Source of the DNA: Neisseriaceae bacterium
GTDB taxonomy: Bacteria; Pseudomonadota; Gammaproteobacteria; Burkholderiales; Neisseriaceae
DNA length: 64,000 bases
Assembly: GCA_017934045.1 (NCBI GenBank)
Contig: JAGBKK010000040.1
Location: 1-64,000, forward strand
Reading direction: 5' to 3'
The translations under genes and the position numbers were made by a program. This document shows positions 20,844 through 30,443 of the stretch, piece by piece (positions within the stretch are counted from its first letter, which is position 1; each line of letters starts with the position of its first letter). The notes under the pieces are model-generated. The model was given only the letters and a program-made list of their open reading frames with translations, made no database searches and was not told where the DNA came from.

Positions 20844-21324
20844 ATTGTGATTTCCTTGTATTATCAAAAAAAGACAGACGCTAAACATTAACGCCATCTA
20901 AACTAACAGCAAGATATTACCATTGTTTTCGCAAAAAGGGTATCACCATTTTTAAGAAATACGGTTATCAAACAAGATAAACGGTAAAAATGTGTTTTTT
21001 TTAATTTTATTGTGTGTTTTTTTATTTCAGGCAGCCTGAATAAATGAGATTTTGAAAAAAGGAAATCAATCTCTTGTTTGCTGATAGCAGTCATTTAAAA
21101 AATAGGCGATTTGTGTCAATGAATACGCTTATACTGTTCGTTTCCAAAGTGCAGCATTTTTTTATAATCTATTGATTTTTTTATTGTAATTTTTTTTCAG
21201 GCAGCCTGAAAAAAGTGTATTTCCTTGATAACAATGCGGTGCAATATGGTTGGTCTGTCGTTGTTCAAAGAAAAAGGGTATCATTACGAATTAAATGATA
21301 AATACTCTAATCACGGTGATGAAA
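20844..21324. other. Divergent intergenic region with two uptake sequences
   Basis: This gap lies between the divergent OmpA-family and deacetylase-like genes. It contains exact uptake motifs at 21029-21040 and 21199-21210 and is very AT-rich. No gene, RNA or convincing promoter was recognised; short open frames here are not supported. Confidence 0.6.
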
Positions 21325-22323
21325 ATGTCAAAATCCAATCGCACTGCATTGATTTATCACACTGCTTGTTTAGGTCATAATATGGGCGAAGGACACCCTG
21401 AATCGCCCAATCGTTTAGCGGGTATAAAACAACGCTTGATGAGTGATGGCGTGTTTGATTTATTGCAATTGGTTGAAGCCCCCATGGCAGAAAAAGAACA
21501 TTGGTTGCGTGTGCATGACGCACAATATGTGAAAGCCTTGTTTGATTCTGCACCAACGGCTGGCACCAATCGTTTGGATACCGATACCGCAATGAACAAC
21601 GGCACCATTCCTGCCATTCAATACGCCACAGGTGCCGTCATTAAGGCAGTCGATATGGTTATGAATGAAGAAATTCTCAACGCTTTTTGTGCCATTCGTC
21701 CGCCTGGACACCACGCTGGTCGCGACTTTCCAATGGGTTTTTGTTTTATCAACAATGTCGCCGTAGGTGCGGCGTATGCCATGGAAAAATATGGTTTGCA
21801 ACGCGTTTTGATTGTAGATTTTGATGTGCATCACGGCAATGGTACGGAAGATATATTCAAAGACGATGATCGAGTAATGTTCTTATCGCTTTTTCAACAT
21901 CCCTTTTTTCCGTATAGTGGTGATCGACAAATTGGCACCAATCCCAATATCATTGGTTTGCCTATGCCCGAAGGCACAGGTGGTTTGGAATTTCGTGAAG
22001 CCTTTTTAGAGAAATGGTTACCCAAAATTGATGAATTTCAACCTGAAATGGTGTTTATCAGTGCAGGTTTTGATGCACATAGCGATGATGATATGGGCGG
22101 TTTCACCTTTACCGAAGCCGATTTTGCATGGATTACACGCCAGTTAAAATGTTGGTCAAAACAAAATTGTAACGGTCGTTTGGTGTCGGTTTTAGAGGGC
22201 GGTTATGATATTGACCCTTTGTCGCGTGCCGCCACAGCTCATATTCGAACACTGATTGAGGGAGCGTGTTGCTTGATGGGACATTCCAAACAACACCAAC
22301 ATTGCTGTACGCGACAAAAATAA
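21325..22323 (+). CDS. Histone deacetylase-like amidohydrolase
   Basis: The 332-aa protein has the class II HDAC/acetoin-utilisation motifs: HNMGEGHPESPNR near the N-terminus, IRPPGHHAG, DFDVHHGNGTEDIF with zinc-ligand Asp and His, SAGFDAHSDD and LEGGYD. It is expected to be a zinc amidohydrolase acting on acylated amines or lysines; the substrate is unknown. ATG 21325 follows GGTGA; 21295 is an alternative start. The Cys-rich C-terminal end (CCLMGHSKQHQHCC) is unusual. A strong terminator follows. Confidence 0.9.
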   Translation: MSKSNRTALIYHTACLGHNMGEGHPESPNRLAGIKQRLMSDGVFDLLQLVEAPMAEKEHWLRVHDAQYVKALFDSAPTAGTNRLDTDTAMNNGTIPAIQYATGAVIKAVDMVMNEEILNAFCAIRPPGHHAGRDFPMGFCFINNVAVGAAYAMEKYGLQRVLIVDFDVHHGNGTEDIFKDDDRVMFLSLFQHPFFPYSGDRQIGTNPNIIGLPMPEGTGGLEFREAFLEKWLPKIDEFQPEMVFISAGFDAHSDDDMGGFTFTEADFAWITRQLKCWSKQNCNGRLVSVLEGGYDIDPLSRAATAHIRTLIEGACCLMGHSKQHQHCCTRQK

Positions 22324-22324
22324 C

Positions 22325-22360
22325 AAAAAAAGAACTTGAATTTCAAGTTCTTTTTTTTTC
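22325..22360 (+). terminator. Terminator after the deacetylase-like gene
   Basis: GAACTTGA / TCAAGTTC with a 3-nt loop (22332-22350), flanked by A and then nine T. An uptake sequence follows at once. The A run on the left lets it also serve pth from the other side. Confidence 0.88.
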
Positions 22361-22373
22361 AGGCTGCCTGAAA

Positions 22374-22949
22374 CTATTTACTGTGCAAGCGGTTCATTGC
22401 TGTCTGAAAATCGCCTGCGACTATGGTTTCGATTTCATCTAATGCGTTTAATATGCTTGCGTCTATTTTGACTTGCTGTTCAAGAGTGGGTTTTTTTAAG
22501 ACATAGGAGACCACTTGGTTTTTGTCGCCTGGGTGTTCTATGCCCAAACGCAGTCGCCAAAAGTTGGGCGTGCCAAGGCGTGCTTGTATGTCTTTTAAGC
22601 CGTTGTGTCCGTTGTTGCCGCCGCCTTGTTTAAGTTTCAGGCTGCCCGTGGGTAAGTCTAATTCGTCATGCACCACCAAAATTTCATCAGGATGAACACG
22701 GTAAAAATGTGCCACGGCGGCAACCGCTTGCCCTGATAGGTTCATAAAAGTGGTGGGTTTAATCAGGCGAATTTCGCGGTGCTTAATCACTACTTTGGCG
22801 ATTTCACAAAAGAATTTTTTTTCTGCTTTGAACTGTGCTTTGTGGCGGTAGGCAAGTTCATCGACAAACCAAAAGCCTGCGTTATGGCGTGTGGCAGCGT
22901 ATTCTGTGCCGATATTGCCTAATCCGACAATCAATTTTAATGGGGTCAT
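22374..22949 (-). CDS. pth: Peptidyl-tRNA hydrolase
   Basis: Pth frees tRNA from drop-off peptidyl-tRNA. The 191-aa protein has KLIVGLGN, then EYAATRHNAGFWFVDELA with the catalytic His, NLSGQAVA, VVHDELDLP and GGGNNGHNGLKD. The first loop reads GNIG where GNPG is usual. The start at 22949 gives the family's normal N-terminus; 22982 is also open, and neither has a clear ribosome-binding site. The gene ends next to the terminator shared with the converging deacetylase gene. Confidence 0.95.
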   Translation of the reverse strand: MTPLKLIVGLGNIGTEYAATRHNAGFWFVDELAYRHKAQFKAEKKFFCEIAKVVIKHREIRLIKPTTFMNLSGQAVAAVAHFYRVHPDEILVVHDELDLPTGSLKLKQGGGNNGHNGLKDIQARLGTPNFWRLRLGIEHPGDKNQVVSYVLKKPTLEQQVKIDASILNALDEIETIVAGDFQTAMNRLHSK

Positions 22950-23066
22950 AGGGGGTTTATGGTGTTGAATATTTGGGGGCATTTTACACCATTTAATGCT
23001 TGTTCAGGCTGCCTGAAATTTACATTTGAAGTGCTTGGGTAAGAGATTTCAGGTAGCCTGAATACT

Positions 23067-23351
23067 TTAAGCTTTCTGTTTTTCTGCACGCAAAATGCGT
23101 GCGGTTTTGGGGTCTATTTTTAAGGGGCGACAAATATCGATTCTGTCGTTGTTCTCTAACACTGCATTAGGCGATATGCGTTTGCCACGCCGTGCAAACA
23201 GTTGCTGTTGCACAATGTGTGGGTATTCATTGGAAAAACCTGATTGTTCAATCGCATCGAAAACGCTTGCCTGTTCAGGCAGCGTTAAACGGCGTAAATG
23301 CTGTTGTTCGGGCAAAGCCAACACAACTTCCACGGTGATGTTATTTTCCAT
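23067..23351 (-). CDS. rnfH: RnfH family ubiquitin-like protein
   Basis: The 94-aa protein has the RnfH/UPF0125 pattern: ITVEVVLALPEQQ, a central ASVFDAIEQSG and the end DRIDICRPLKIDPKTARILRAEK. The function is not established. It overlaps the end of the upstream ratA-type gene by 11 bp. The same pair (yfjG-yfjF) is adjacent in E. coli, which supports the call. The longer start at 23420 would lie deep in the upstream gene. Confidence 0.9.
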   Translation of the reverse strand: MENNITVEVVLALPEQQHLRRLTLPEQASVFDAIEQSGFSNEYPHIVQQQLFARRGKRISPNAVLENNDRIDICRPLKIDPKTARILRAEKQKA

Positions 23352-23775
23352 AGCGTCTGTTGGCTTCTTTGACGAATGAATTGACAAGGCTGCCTGAAAT
23401 CGCACCAAACACAGGACCAATCACTTTGGATAATAAAACAGAAGAAAATTCATAATCCAAAGAAAAATTGATTTTGCATGCGGTATCGCCTATGGCTTGA
23501 AATTGCCATACGCCGTTTAATTTTTTGAACGGTCCTTCCAAAAACGACATTTGAATTTCGCTAAACGGCGTATTGTGGTTGCGTGTGGCAAAATGGTTTT
23601 TGATTTTCATATAGTCCATAAACACGCGGGCTTCCAATGTGTTGCCTTCGCGTTTAATGACTTCGGCATGAGAACACCACGGCAAAAAGTGGGGATATTC
23701 CAACACATTATCCACGAGTTCAAACATTTGTGCCGCACTGTGGGGGACGAAAACGGTTTTTTTTACACTTGCCAT
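23341..23775 (-). CDS. ratA: RatA/Coq10-like START-domain protein
   Basis: The 144-aa protein matches the COQ10/START-like family: SVKKTVFVPHSAAQMFELVDNV and YPHFLPWCSHAEV near the N-terminus, then SEIQMSFLEGPFKKLNGVWQF. E. coli RatA (YfjG) has been described as inhibiting 70S assembly, while homologues bind ubiquinone. The sequence does not say which applies here. It is translationally coupled to rnfH. Confidence 0.87.
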   Translation of the reverse strand: MASVKKTVFVPHSAAQMFELVDNVLEYPHFLPWCSHAEVIKREGNTLEARVFMDYMKIKNHFATRNHNTPFSEIQMSFLEGPFKKLNGVWQFQAIGDTACKINFSLDYEFSSVLLSKVIGPVFGAISGSLVNSFVKEANRRYGK

Positions 23776-23813
23776 AATATTGGGTTGTTAATATGCTTTC
23801 AGGCTGCCTGAAA

Positions 23814-24251
23814 TTATATATGGCGTTGTTTTTTATTGCTTTTTTGACATTCTGTGCAAGTGCCATACAGATACATAGCGTGATCGATAATTTCGTAGCC
23901 GTGTTCTTCGGCGACATCTTCTTGCAATTTTTCAATGCGTGTATCGCAAAATTCGGTGATTTTGCCGCAACGAATGCACACCAAATGGTCGTGATGAATG
24001 CCACGGTCTAATTCATATACCGCTTTATTTTTGTCGAATTGATGACGCACCAAAATGCCTGCTTCTTCAAATTGTGCCAACACACGATACACTGTTGCCA
24101 CGCCAATGTTCATATCGTGTTCCAAAGTAATGCGATACACATCTTCGGCACTTAAATGGCGTTCAGGATTTTCTTCAAACAGGCTTAAAATTTTCAAACG
24201 CGGACCTGTAACTTTCATACCCAAACTGCGGATTTGTTCTTTATGGCTCAT
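23814..24251 (-). CDS. fur: Ferric uptake regulator Fur
   Basis: The 145-aa regulator has the winged-helix N-terminal domain (GMKVTGPRLKILSLF, AEDVYRITLEH, GVATVYRVLAQFEEAGI), the metal-binding segment HHDHLVCIRCGKITEF and a C-terminal GTCTEC cysteine pair. It represses iron-uptake genes when loaded with Fe(II). It is divergent from bamE, and the gap carries a candidate Fur box, which suggests autoregulation. Confidence 0.97.
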   Translation of the reverse strand: MSHKEQIRSLGMKVTGPRLKILSLFEENPERHLSAEDVYRITLEHDMNIGVATVYRVLAQFEEAGILVRHQFDKNKAVYELDRGIHHDHLVCIRCGKITEFCDTRIEKLQEDVAEEHGYEIIDHAMYLYGTCTECQKSNKKQRHI

Positions 24252-24282
24252 CGTGATATTCCATTTCTATGCGTTAAAAAAA

Positions 24283-24340
24283 TTGTTTATAATGCAGGGC
24301 ATTAAAAGTTGAAATATTATCATTAAATATCATTAAAAGG
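24283..24340. promoter_or_regulatory. fur-bamE divergent control region with candidate Fur box
   Basis: On the minus strand, TTCAAC and TATAAA spaced by 16 bp form a possible fur promoter. ATTATCATTAAATATCATTA at about 24317-24336 repeats the ATCATT half-site twice and resembles a Fur box. It lies next to the AAAAGG ribosome-binding site of bamE. Both assignments are by pattern only. Confidence 0.45.
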
Positions 24341-24348
24341 TTAAATTC

Positions 24349-25483
<1,135 letters not shown>

Positions 25484-25880
25484 ACATAAAAATAAAATCT
25501 TTCAGGCAGCCTGAAACTTAATACCGTCATTGCGAGCCGTAACACAGTTACGGCGTGGCAATCCCCTTATTGATTAGGTTGATTAAACTTTCAGGCAGCC
25601 TGAAAGCACTTCCCGTGCAGGGAGTTCGTCATTGCGAGCGTATGCGAAGCAATCTCCTAAAAATCCGCAGGATTTTTAGGGTAGCCTATCAAATGAGACG
25701 ACAATGCAAACAACCTTTTTAGGCAGCCTGAATTTAATCCTGCGTGTCATTGCGAGATTTGAACTTTCGTTCAAATCGTGGCAATCCAGTTTTGCCGTTA
25801 GGCAAAACAAACGCCGCAAGGCGTTTTTAACGACAATGCAAAAATGCTTTCAGGCAGCCTGAAAAAATTTTCTATTAACC
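25484..25880. repeat. Repeat-filled intergenic region (REP-like units and uptake sequences)
   Basis: This gap has no gene. It holds three copies of the TCATTGCGAG...GGCAATC unit (25527-25566, 25629-25657, 25747-25788), a perfect 11-bp stem CCTAAAAATCC / GGATTTTTAGG (25656-25680), and four uptake motifs near 25503, 25592, 25722 and 25851. Confidence 0.85.
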
Positions 25881-25908
25881 TTTTTATTGAGAAAGCGAGA
25901 AACTGAAA

Positions 25909-26385
25909 ATGCAACAGAATAAAATCCTTTACTGGCTAAAAGAACTTTTATTTTGGAACCATTCTGACATAATGAAAAAAAGAATATTAAAAGATATTGA
26001 GAAACAACGGGGTAACAAACATCAAGAATTTGGCTGGTTTATAGCATTGTTAGATGAAAATGATTTTTCAAATGGATTGATTGAAAAGTTAAAATACTTT
26101 TATAGTAAAAACTATAACAATAGATTGATATTTATTGTAAATACAAATAAAAAAGAATTAACAATTAAAAATCTACACCCAAGAAATCAATTTGGTAGCA
26201 ATGTAACAATAACGCTACCGTTGCATAGCGGTGTTTATCTGCCAGAAATTCCTGTGCCTGATACAGAATATGAAAAATATAAAGAAATACAACAAAATTT
26301 ACAACAAGCCATTGAATTAGAAACAGGTTTAAAATTTGATACACAGCAATTTTTATCGCAATATAAGGAAAAATTAGGAATTTAA
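25909..26385 (+). CDS. Hypothetical protein
   Basis: The 158-aa product is not recognised. It has no signal peptide or membrane segment, begins MQQNKILYWLKELLFW, has a Lys/Asn-rich middle and a Gln/Lys-rich end. The codons are more AT-rich than those of neighbouring core genes, and it follows a repeat-rich gap, so it may be an acquired gene. GAGAAA precedes the start. An uptake sequence lies after its stop. Confidence 0.7.
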   Translation: MQQNKILYWLKELLFWNHSDIMKKRILKDIEKQRGNKHQEFGWFIALLDENDFSNGLIEKLKYFYSKNYNNRLIFIVNTNKKELTIKNLHPRNQFGSNVTITLPLHSGVYLPEIPVPDTEYEKYKEIQQNLQQAIELETGLKFDTQQFLSQYKEKLGI

Positions 26386-26425
26386 CAACCTTTCAGGCAG
26401 CCTGAAAAATAGAAAGTGAAACACA

Positions 26426-26722
26426 ATGAGCCATACGCCTATTTACATTTTACTCACCCTTGCCCTAATTTTGGCAAATCTGCCTTTTATTGTGCCACGC
26501 TTGTTTGGTATTATTAAAATTAACAAAAAACACTTTGGATTCATATTATTAGAATGGTTGATTGCTTATTTTGTAGTCGGTATCATTGCCTATTTTTTAG
26601 AAAAAAATATCACCCAACCCCACAGCCAAGGCTGGGCATTTTACGCCGTAACCCTTGCCCTATTTGCCACTGCCGCATTTCCAGGTTTTGTTTATCGTTA
26701 TTTTTGGCGTAAAAAGAAATGA
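26426..26722 (+). CDS. DUF2818 family membrane protein
   Basis: The 98-aa protein has three hydrophobic segments (about 5-25, 42-60, 70-90) and the pattern ANLPFIVPRLFG, ending in QGWAFYAVTLALFATAAFPGF and a basic tail. This fits the DUF2818 family of beta-proteobacteria, often found near respiratory genes. Function is unknown. Its last 4 bp overlap the next gene (ATGA), so the two are coupled. Confidence 0.75.
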   Translation: MSHTPIYILLTLALILANLPFIVPRLFGIIKINKKHFGFILLEWLIAYFVVGIIAYFLEKNITQPHSQGWAFYAVTLALFATAAFPGFVYRYFWRKKK

Positions 26723-26904
26723 CACAACACCAAAAATATCTATTAGGCATTCTTGCCTGCACCGTGGGTTTTATTTTTATGGTCTTAATGGCTACCCTAT
26801 TGTTTTTCAAAGGTTTTAACCGAGCCGCCTTTGTGTGCGTTTTACCTGCTTTATTGATGATATTGGGGCAAATCTTCTGTATTCTCAAAATGGCAGGAAA
26901 ATAA
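26719..26904 (+). CDS. Small two-helix membrane protein
   Basis: The 61-aa product is almost all hydrophobic: a segment at about 8-28 and a second at about 36-56, with short charged ends. It is not recognised. The ATGA overlap with the DUF2818 gene supports that it is a real gene translated with it. Confidence 0.6.
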   Translation: MTQHQKYLLGILACTVGFIFMVLMATLLFFKGFNRAAFVCVLPALLMILGQIFCILKMAGK

Positions 26905-26937
26905 AAAAACGCTTAACTTTTCATATCGTTAAGCGTT
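26905..26937 (-). terminator. Terminator of the universal stress protein gene
   Basis: AACGCTTAAC / GTTAAGCGTT (26909-26918 with 26928-26937) has a 9-nt loop. The left side is preceded by seven A, so the T run falls on the minus strand, directly after the uspA stop. On the plus strand there is no good T run. Confidence 0.75.
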
Positions 26938-26955
26938 GTTGGTAACTCATTCAAT

Positions 26956-27438
26956 TTATTCTTGTTTTTCTGTATTACTTTCGCTCACCCCACGAATAAT
27001 CAGCAAGGGCAGGGTGCTTTGTCGCATTACGGTTTCGGCGAAACTGCCCATGAGCAAGTGCATTAAGCCTGTTCTGCCGTGCGTGCCTAATACCAACAAG
27101 TCGGCTTTTTGTTCTTCGGCATAATCCACCAACTGTTGAGCCATATCCCTTGCCCCTTTTACCGACACTGCCAAATGACGATGAACCACTTTTACACCTG
27201 CTTCTTTGGCAATTTTTTCAGCATATTCAAGCACTTCATTGCCTTGCGACATAGCGGCGGATTCGTAACTTTCTTGCTGTAAAAATTCAGGAGCGAGTGC
27301 CATGTATTCAGACGGATTGGCAATATTCACCAAAGTCATATCGGCTTCGGACAACGCCGCTAACTTGGCGGCATGATTGAGTGCTTGCAGGGAAGTGCGA
27401 CTGCCATCAACGGCGACAACCAAATGTTTGTAAATCAT
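26956..27438 (-). CDS. Universal stress protein (UspA family)
   Basis: The 160-aa single-domain Usp begins MIYKHLVVAVDGS and has the ATP-binding pattern G-2x-G-9x-G-S (GTHG ... MGS, about residues 123-138) with VLGTHGRTGLMHLL. It is therefore predicted to bind ATP. It is divergent from tcdA. Confidence 0.92.
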   Translation of the reverse strand: MIYKHLVVAVDGSRTSLQALNHAAKLAALSEADMTLVNIANPSEYMALAPEFLQQESYESAAMSQGNEVLEYAEKIAKEAGVKVVHRHLAVSVKGARDMAQQLVDYAEEQKADLLVLGTHGRTGLMHLLMGSFAETVMRQSTLPLLIIRGVSESNTEKQE

Positions 27439-27512
27439 TGTTATTCTCCGTATTTGAGTTTTTCTGTGAGTATAATAGAATTAATCATAAACTATTTTGA
27501 CTTATCTCATAT

Positions 27513-28286
27513 ATGCAAAATTTTCCAGTTGATAACGACAGGCGTTTAGGCGGCATTGCACGCCTGTATGGCGATAGCGTTCTGCAACGCTTTCAGGCTG
27601 CCCATATTGCGGTTGTGGGTTTGGGCGGTGTCGGTTCGTGGGCGGTGGAAGCTTTGGCTCGCACAGGGATTGGGCATTTAACGCTGATTGATTTAGATAA
27701 TGTGGCAGAATCCAACATTAACCGCCAACTGCACGCTTTAACCGACAATATCGGAAAACCCAAAACGACTGCGATGAAAGAACGCATTAGAGAAATTCAA
27801 CCTAACTGCCAAGTGATTGAAATTGAAGACTTTGTTGATGAAAATAATTTAAGCGAAATTTTCAGGCAGCCTTATGATTTTGTGATTGATGCCATCGACC
27901 AAGTGAAAATAAAAGCAGCTATGGCAGATTATTTTATTAAGCATAATCAAGCATTTATTGTATCAGGCGGAGCAGGGGGGCAGCGGCTGCCTGAAAAAAT
28001 TCGCTACGCCGATTTGTCGAGCGTTCGAAACGATAAATTGTTGGCGAATATGCGATATACCCTACGCAAACGCTACGGCTTGCCACGGACAGGCAAAATG
28101 ACCATACCGTGCGTTTATTCGGAAGAACAAATTATCCCCCCACAAACGCCGTGCGACACCGCTCCACAAGGCTTATCCTGTGCAGGCTACGGTGCGGTGA
28201 TGACGGTTACTGCTACATTCGGCTTATTCTTGGCAAATGCGGCGTTGGAATATGTGGCACGCTTGAAATCATTTCAGGCAGCCTGA
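27513..28286 (+). CDS. tcdA: tRNA threonylcarbamoyladenosine dehydratase
   Basis: The 257-aa E1-like enzyme (TcdA/CsdL) cyclises t6A in tRNA. It has the nucleotide loop [32 protein letters not shown] and [12 protein letters not shown]. The protein ends KSFQAA because an uptake sequence (28272-28288) supplies the last codons and the TGA stop. A second in-frame uptake-like stretch is seen near 27870. The rest of the family is intact. Confidence 0.94.
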   Translation: MQNFPVDNDRRLGGIARLYGDSVLQRFQAAHIAVVGLGGVGSWAVEALARTGIGHLTLIDLDNVAESNINRQLHALTDNIGKPKTTAMKERIREIQPNCQVIEIEDFVDENNLSEIFRQPYDFVIDAIDQVKIKAAMADYFIKHNQAFIVSGGAGGQRLPEKIRYADLSSVRNDKLLANMRYTLRKRYGLPRTGKMTIPCVYSEEQIIPPQTPCDTAPQGLSCAGYGAVMTVTATFGLFLANAALEYVARLKSFQAA

Positions 28287-28338
28287 AAATAGTTGCTGAA
28301 TATCAAAATAATCCGTTGGTTATGCGATTGGTTTATGC

Positions 28339-28347
28339 TGTTATAAT
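28339..28347 (+). promoter_or_regulatory. Extended -10 promoter before rph
   Basis: TGTTATAAT, the same extended -10 form seen before rplK, lies 31 bp before the rph start. No good -35 is seen at the usual spacing. Confidence 0.45.
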
Positions 28348-28378
28348 TGACATAATCATTCAAAGAAAGACTGATATT

Positions 28379-29113
28379 ATGGATTACATTCGTCAAAATC
28401 GTGCCAACAATGCGTTACGCACGGTTAAGATTATCCCCAATTATTTAATGTCGCCCGAAGGTTCGGTGCTGATTGAATTTGGCAACACCAAAGTGATTTG
28501 CACGGCTACGGTGGAAGAAACAGTGCCGTCTTTCTTAAAAGGCAAAGAACAAGGCTGGATTACGGCAGAATATGGAATGTTGCCGCGTTCGACTGGCGTT
28601 CGTATGAAACGCGAAGCGGCAAGCGGCAAACAAGGCGGTCGCACGGTGGAAATTCAACGGCTGATTGGTCGTTCTTTGCGTGCGGCGTGCGACTTAACAA
28701 AATTAGGCGAACGGCAAATTATCATCGATTGCGATGTTATTCAAGCAGACGGCGGCACGCGTTGTGCTTCGATTACAGGTGGATTTGTAGCTTTATCCTT
28801 GGCAATCAATAAGTTATTACACGACAATCAATTAACAGAAAATCCGTTGCTTATGCAAATTGCTGCCGTATCGGTGGGCGTGGTCGGTGGTGTGCCGCTG
28901 TTGGATTTGGATTATATTGAAGATTCAGGTTGCGATAGCGATATAAATGTGATTATGGGTAATAACGGAAAAATTGTAGAAATTCAAGGCACTGCCGAAG
29001 GTGCGGCATTTAACACACAAGAACTCACGCAACTTTTGGGTTTGGCTGAAATCGGCATTACTCAATTATTTGATTTACAACAGCAGGTTTTAACAAGCGT
29101 TCAGGCAGCCTGA
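28379..29113 (+). CDS. rph: Ribonuclease PH
   Basis: RNase PH trims tRNA 3' ends with phosphate. The 244-aa protein shows [49 protein letters not shown] and [21 protein letters not shown] 28379 gives the family start; the open frame back to 28109 overlaps tcdA and is not coding. The end SVQAA comes from an uptake sequence that also provides the stop. Confidence 0.96.
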   Translation: MDYIRQNRANNALRTVKIIPNYLMSPEGSVLIEFGNTKVICTATVEETVPSFLKGKEQGWITAEYGMLPRSTGVRMKREAASGKQGGRTVEIQRLIGRSLRAACDLTKLGERQIIIDCDVIQADGGTRCASITGGFVALSLAINKLLHDNQLTENPLLMQIAAVSVGVVGGVPLLDLDYIEDSGCDSDINVIMGNNGKIVEIQGTAEGAAFNTQELTQLLGLAEIGITQLFDLQQQVLTSVQAA

Positions 29114-29212
29114 AAACCTTTCACATTCGCTCAATCATATATGATTGAGTACAGGTTTTGACAAACCTGTACTCATAAACAACACTGATGAGCGAATAGA
29201 AAGGTATGACCG

Positions 29213-29506
29213 ATGAAAGTTTATCTCACATTATTACTGCCCATTTTTTGCCTTGTCGCTTGTGGCGATAGTAGCGGTAATGGCAGTAGCGGTGAAAAAC
29301 CAGCAAACGATTTTTTATACAAATCAAATTTAACCCCTGAACAACAAAGCGTTAAAGATGAATTGCAAGAAGCAGAAAAAAAATTGCAAGAATGTGCGAA
29401 ACGCAATCCACCTGTTTGCGATACGGAAGTGGATAATTACGACAAAATAGCCAATAAAGCCTGCAAAATGGGCGTGTTTGCTTATGAGTGCGAAGTAGCT
29501 CAATAG
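29213..29506 (+). CDS. Small predicted lipoprotein
   Basis: The 97-aa protein has a lipoprotein signal peptide (lipobox LVAC, Cys about 17), a Gly/Ser linker, a charged helix-forming middle (PEQQSVKDELQEAEKKLQEC) and four further cysteines near the C-terminus that could form disulfides in the periplasm. It is not recognised. A ribosome-binding AAAGG lies before the start. Confidence 0.75.
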   Translation: MKVYLTLLLPIFCLVACGDSSGNGSSGEKPANDFLYKSNLTPEQQSVKDELQEAEKKLQECAKRNPPVCDTEVDNYDKIANKACKMGVFAYECEVAQ

Positions 29507-29535
29507 GACGGAATTTTCTTAAATAATCAATGTGA

Positions 29536-29677
29536 TAGAGACTCCTGCAAAACTCGTCATTCTGAATTTTCCATAGGAAAATGAAGAATTTCAACTAATT
29601 GTTTTATAAAATATTCTTCGCTATTGGCGAGTAATGATGAATGGTGAAAAAGGAGTTTTGTAGGGAACTCAATTATG
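29536..29677. repeat. MITE-like element with terminal inverted repeats
   Basis: The left end AGAGACTCCTGCAAAACTC and the right end GAGTTTTGTAGGGAACTC (about 29659-29676) are imperfect inverted repeats around about 105 bp without a gene. An inner stem AATTTTCC / GGAAAAT lies near the left end. The ends resemble those of IS5-group elements, so it may be a remnant; no transposase is present. Confidence 0.4.
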
Positions 29678-29823
29678 GCATATTTTCGTGTTTTCGCTGC
29701 TGTTTGCAAGTGTTTGTGGTATGAATAAGAACAAAAAAACCCCATTGACGATGTTGATGGATGTATTCAACACCTGCAATGGAGTAATTATTCAACTGCA
29801 AACAATGATACTGACAATGAGAT

Positions 29824-30096
29824 TTAGTCGGTCAGTAAGAAACATGCAGTATCAACAGATAACACCGAGAACGAGTAACTGTATTTGAAATCACGGATTT
29901 CTTTGTATAAACCGAAGTATGCCAACAAGGCAACTACGGTAAATGCAATGGCGAACATTTCTAATTTCAGAAATTGACGCATATTCAAGGTTTCTGGAAA
30001 TATTGCACCAAAAGCGAAACCCAATGCTCCGCATACTGCGACAACAAATAAGGTTACTAACATATCTTTTGCCATCAGTTGAAGTTTTGCGTTCAT
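29824..30096 (-). CDS. Small membrane protein, hypothetical
   Basis: The product of about 90 aa has two hydrophobic segments (about 10-32, with GALGFAFGAIFPE, and 42-62). It is not recognised. ATG 30096 was preferred because AAGGGG lies 8 bp upstream; the track start nine bases earlier would abut that site. It lies alone in a gene-poor stretch, and the 348 bp between it and dnaX hold only AT-rich sequence and one uptake motif (about 30410). Confidence 0.5.
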   Translation of the reverse strand: MNAKLQLMAKDMLVTLFVVAVCGALGFAFGAIFPETLNMRQFLKLEMFAIAFTVVALLAYFGLYKEIRDFKYSYSFSVLSVDTACFLLTD

Positions 30097-30443
30097 GGCT
30101 TGCACCCCTTCATTTTAATGTTATTAAACAGCGAAAAATAAGTAATCAATAGGAAATGATTTCCTACTGAACATTCAGGCAGATTGTATGCCTTTTTGAA
30201 AATTATGTCAATCTTAATTTTTGTCAATAAGACTGAAATTTATATTTTTAACATATTGATTTTATTAAATATTTTTAATAGTCATCAAACAATGGTGATG
30301 TTGAATAAAGTGTTGTTTTTTGGGAAATATTTTTTAAATGTCATCTTACAAAATGGTGGGCGTGTTGTGTGTCATATTTTGTTAAAATACGCCATTCATC
30401 TTTTTTTCAGGCAGCCTGAAAACGATATAAGGGTTGGAATAAT

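Noticed and set aside
25484..25880. CRISPR array in the repeat-rich gap after dapB
   Set aside because: Units are unequal in length and spacing and are palindromic REP-like; there are no regular spacers and no cas genes.
28109..28378. 90-residue N-terminal extension of RNase PH
   Set aside because: It overlaps tcdA in another frame and contains the translated uptake sequence; the family start is at 28379.
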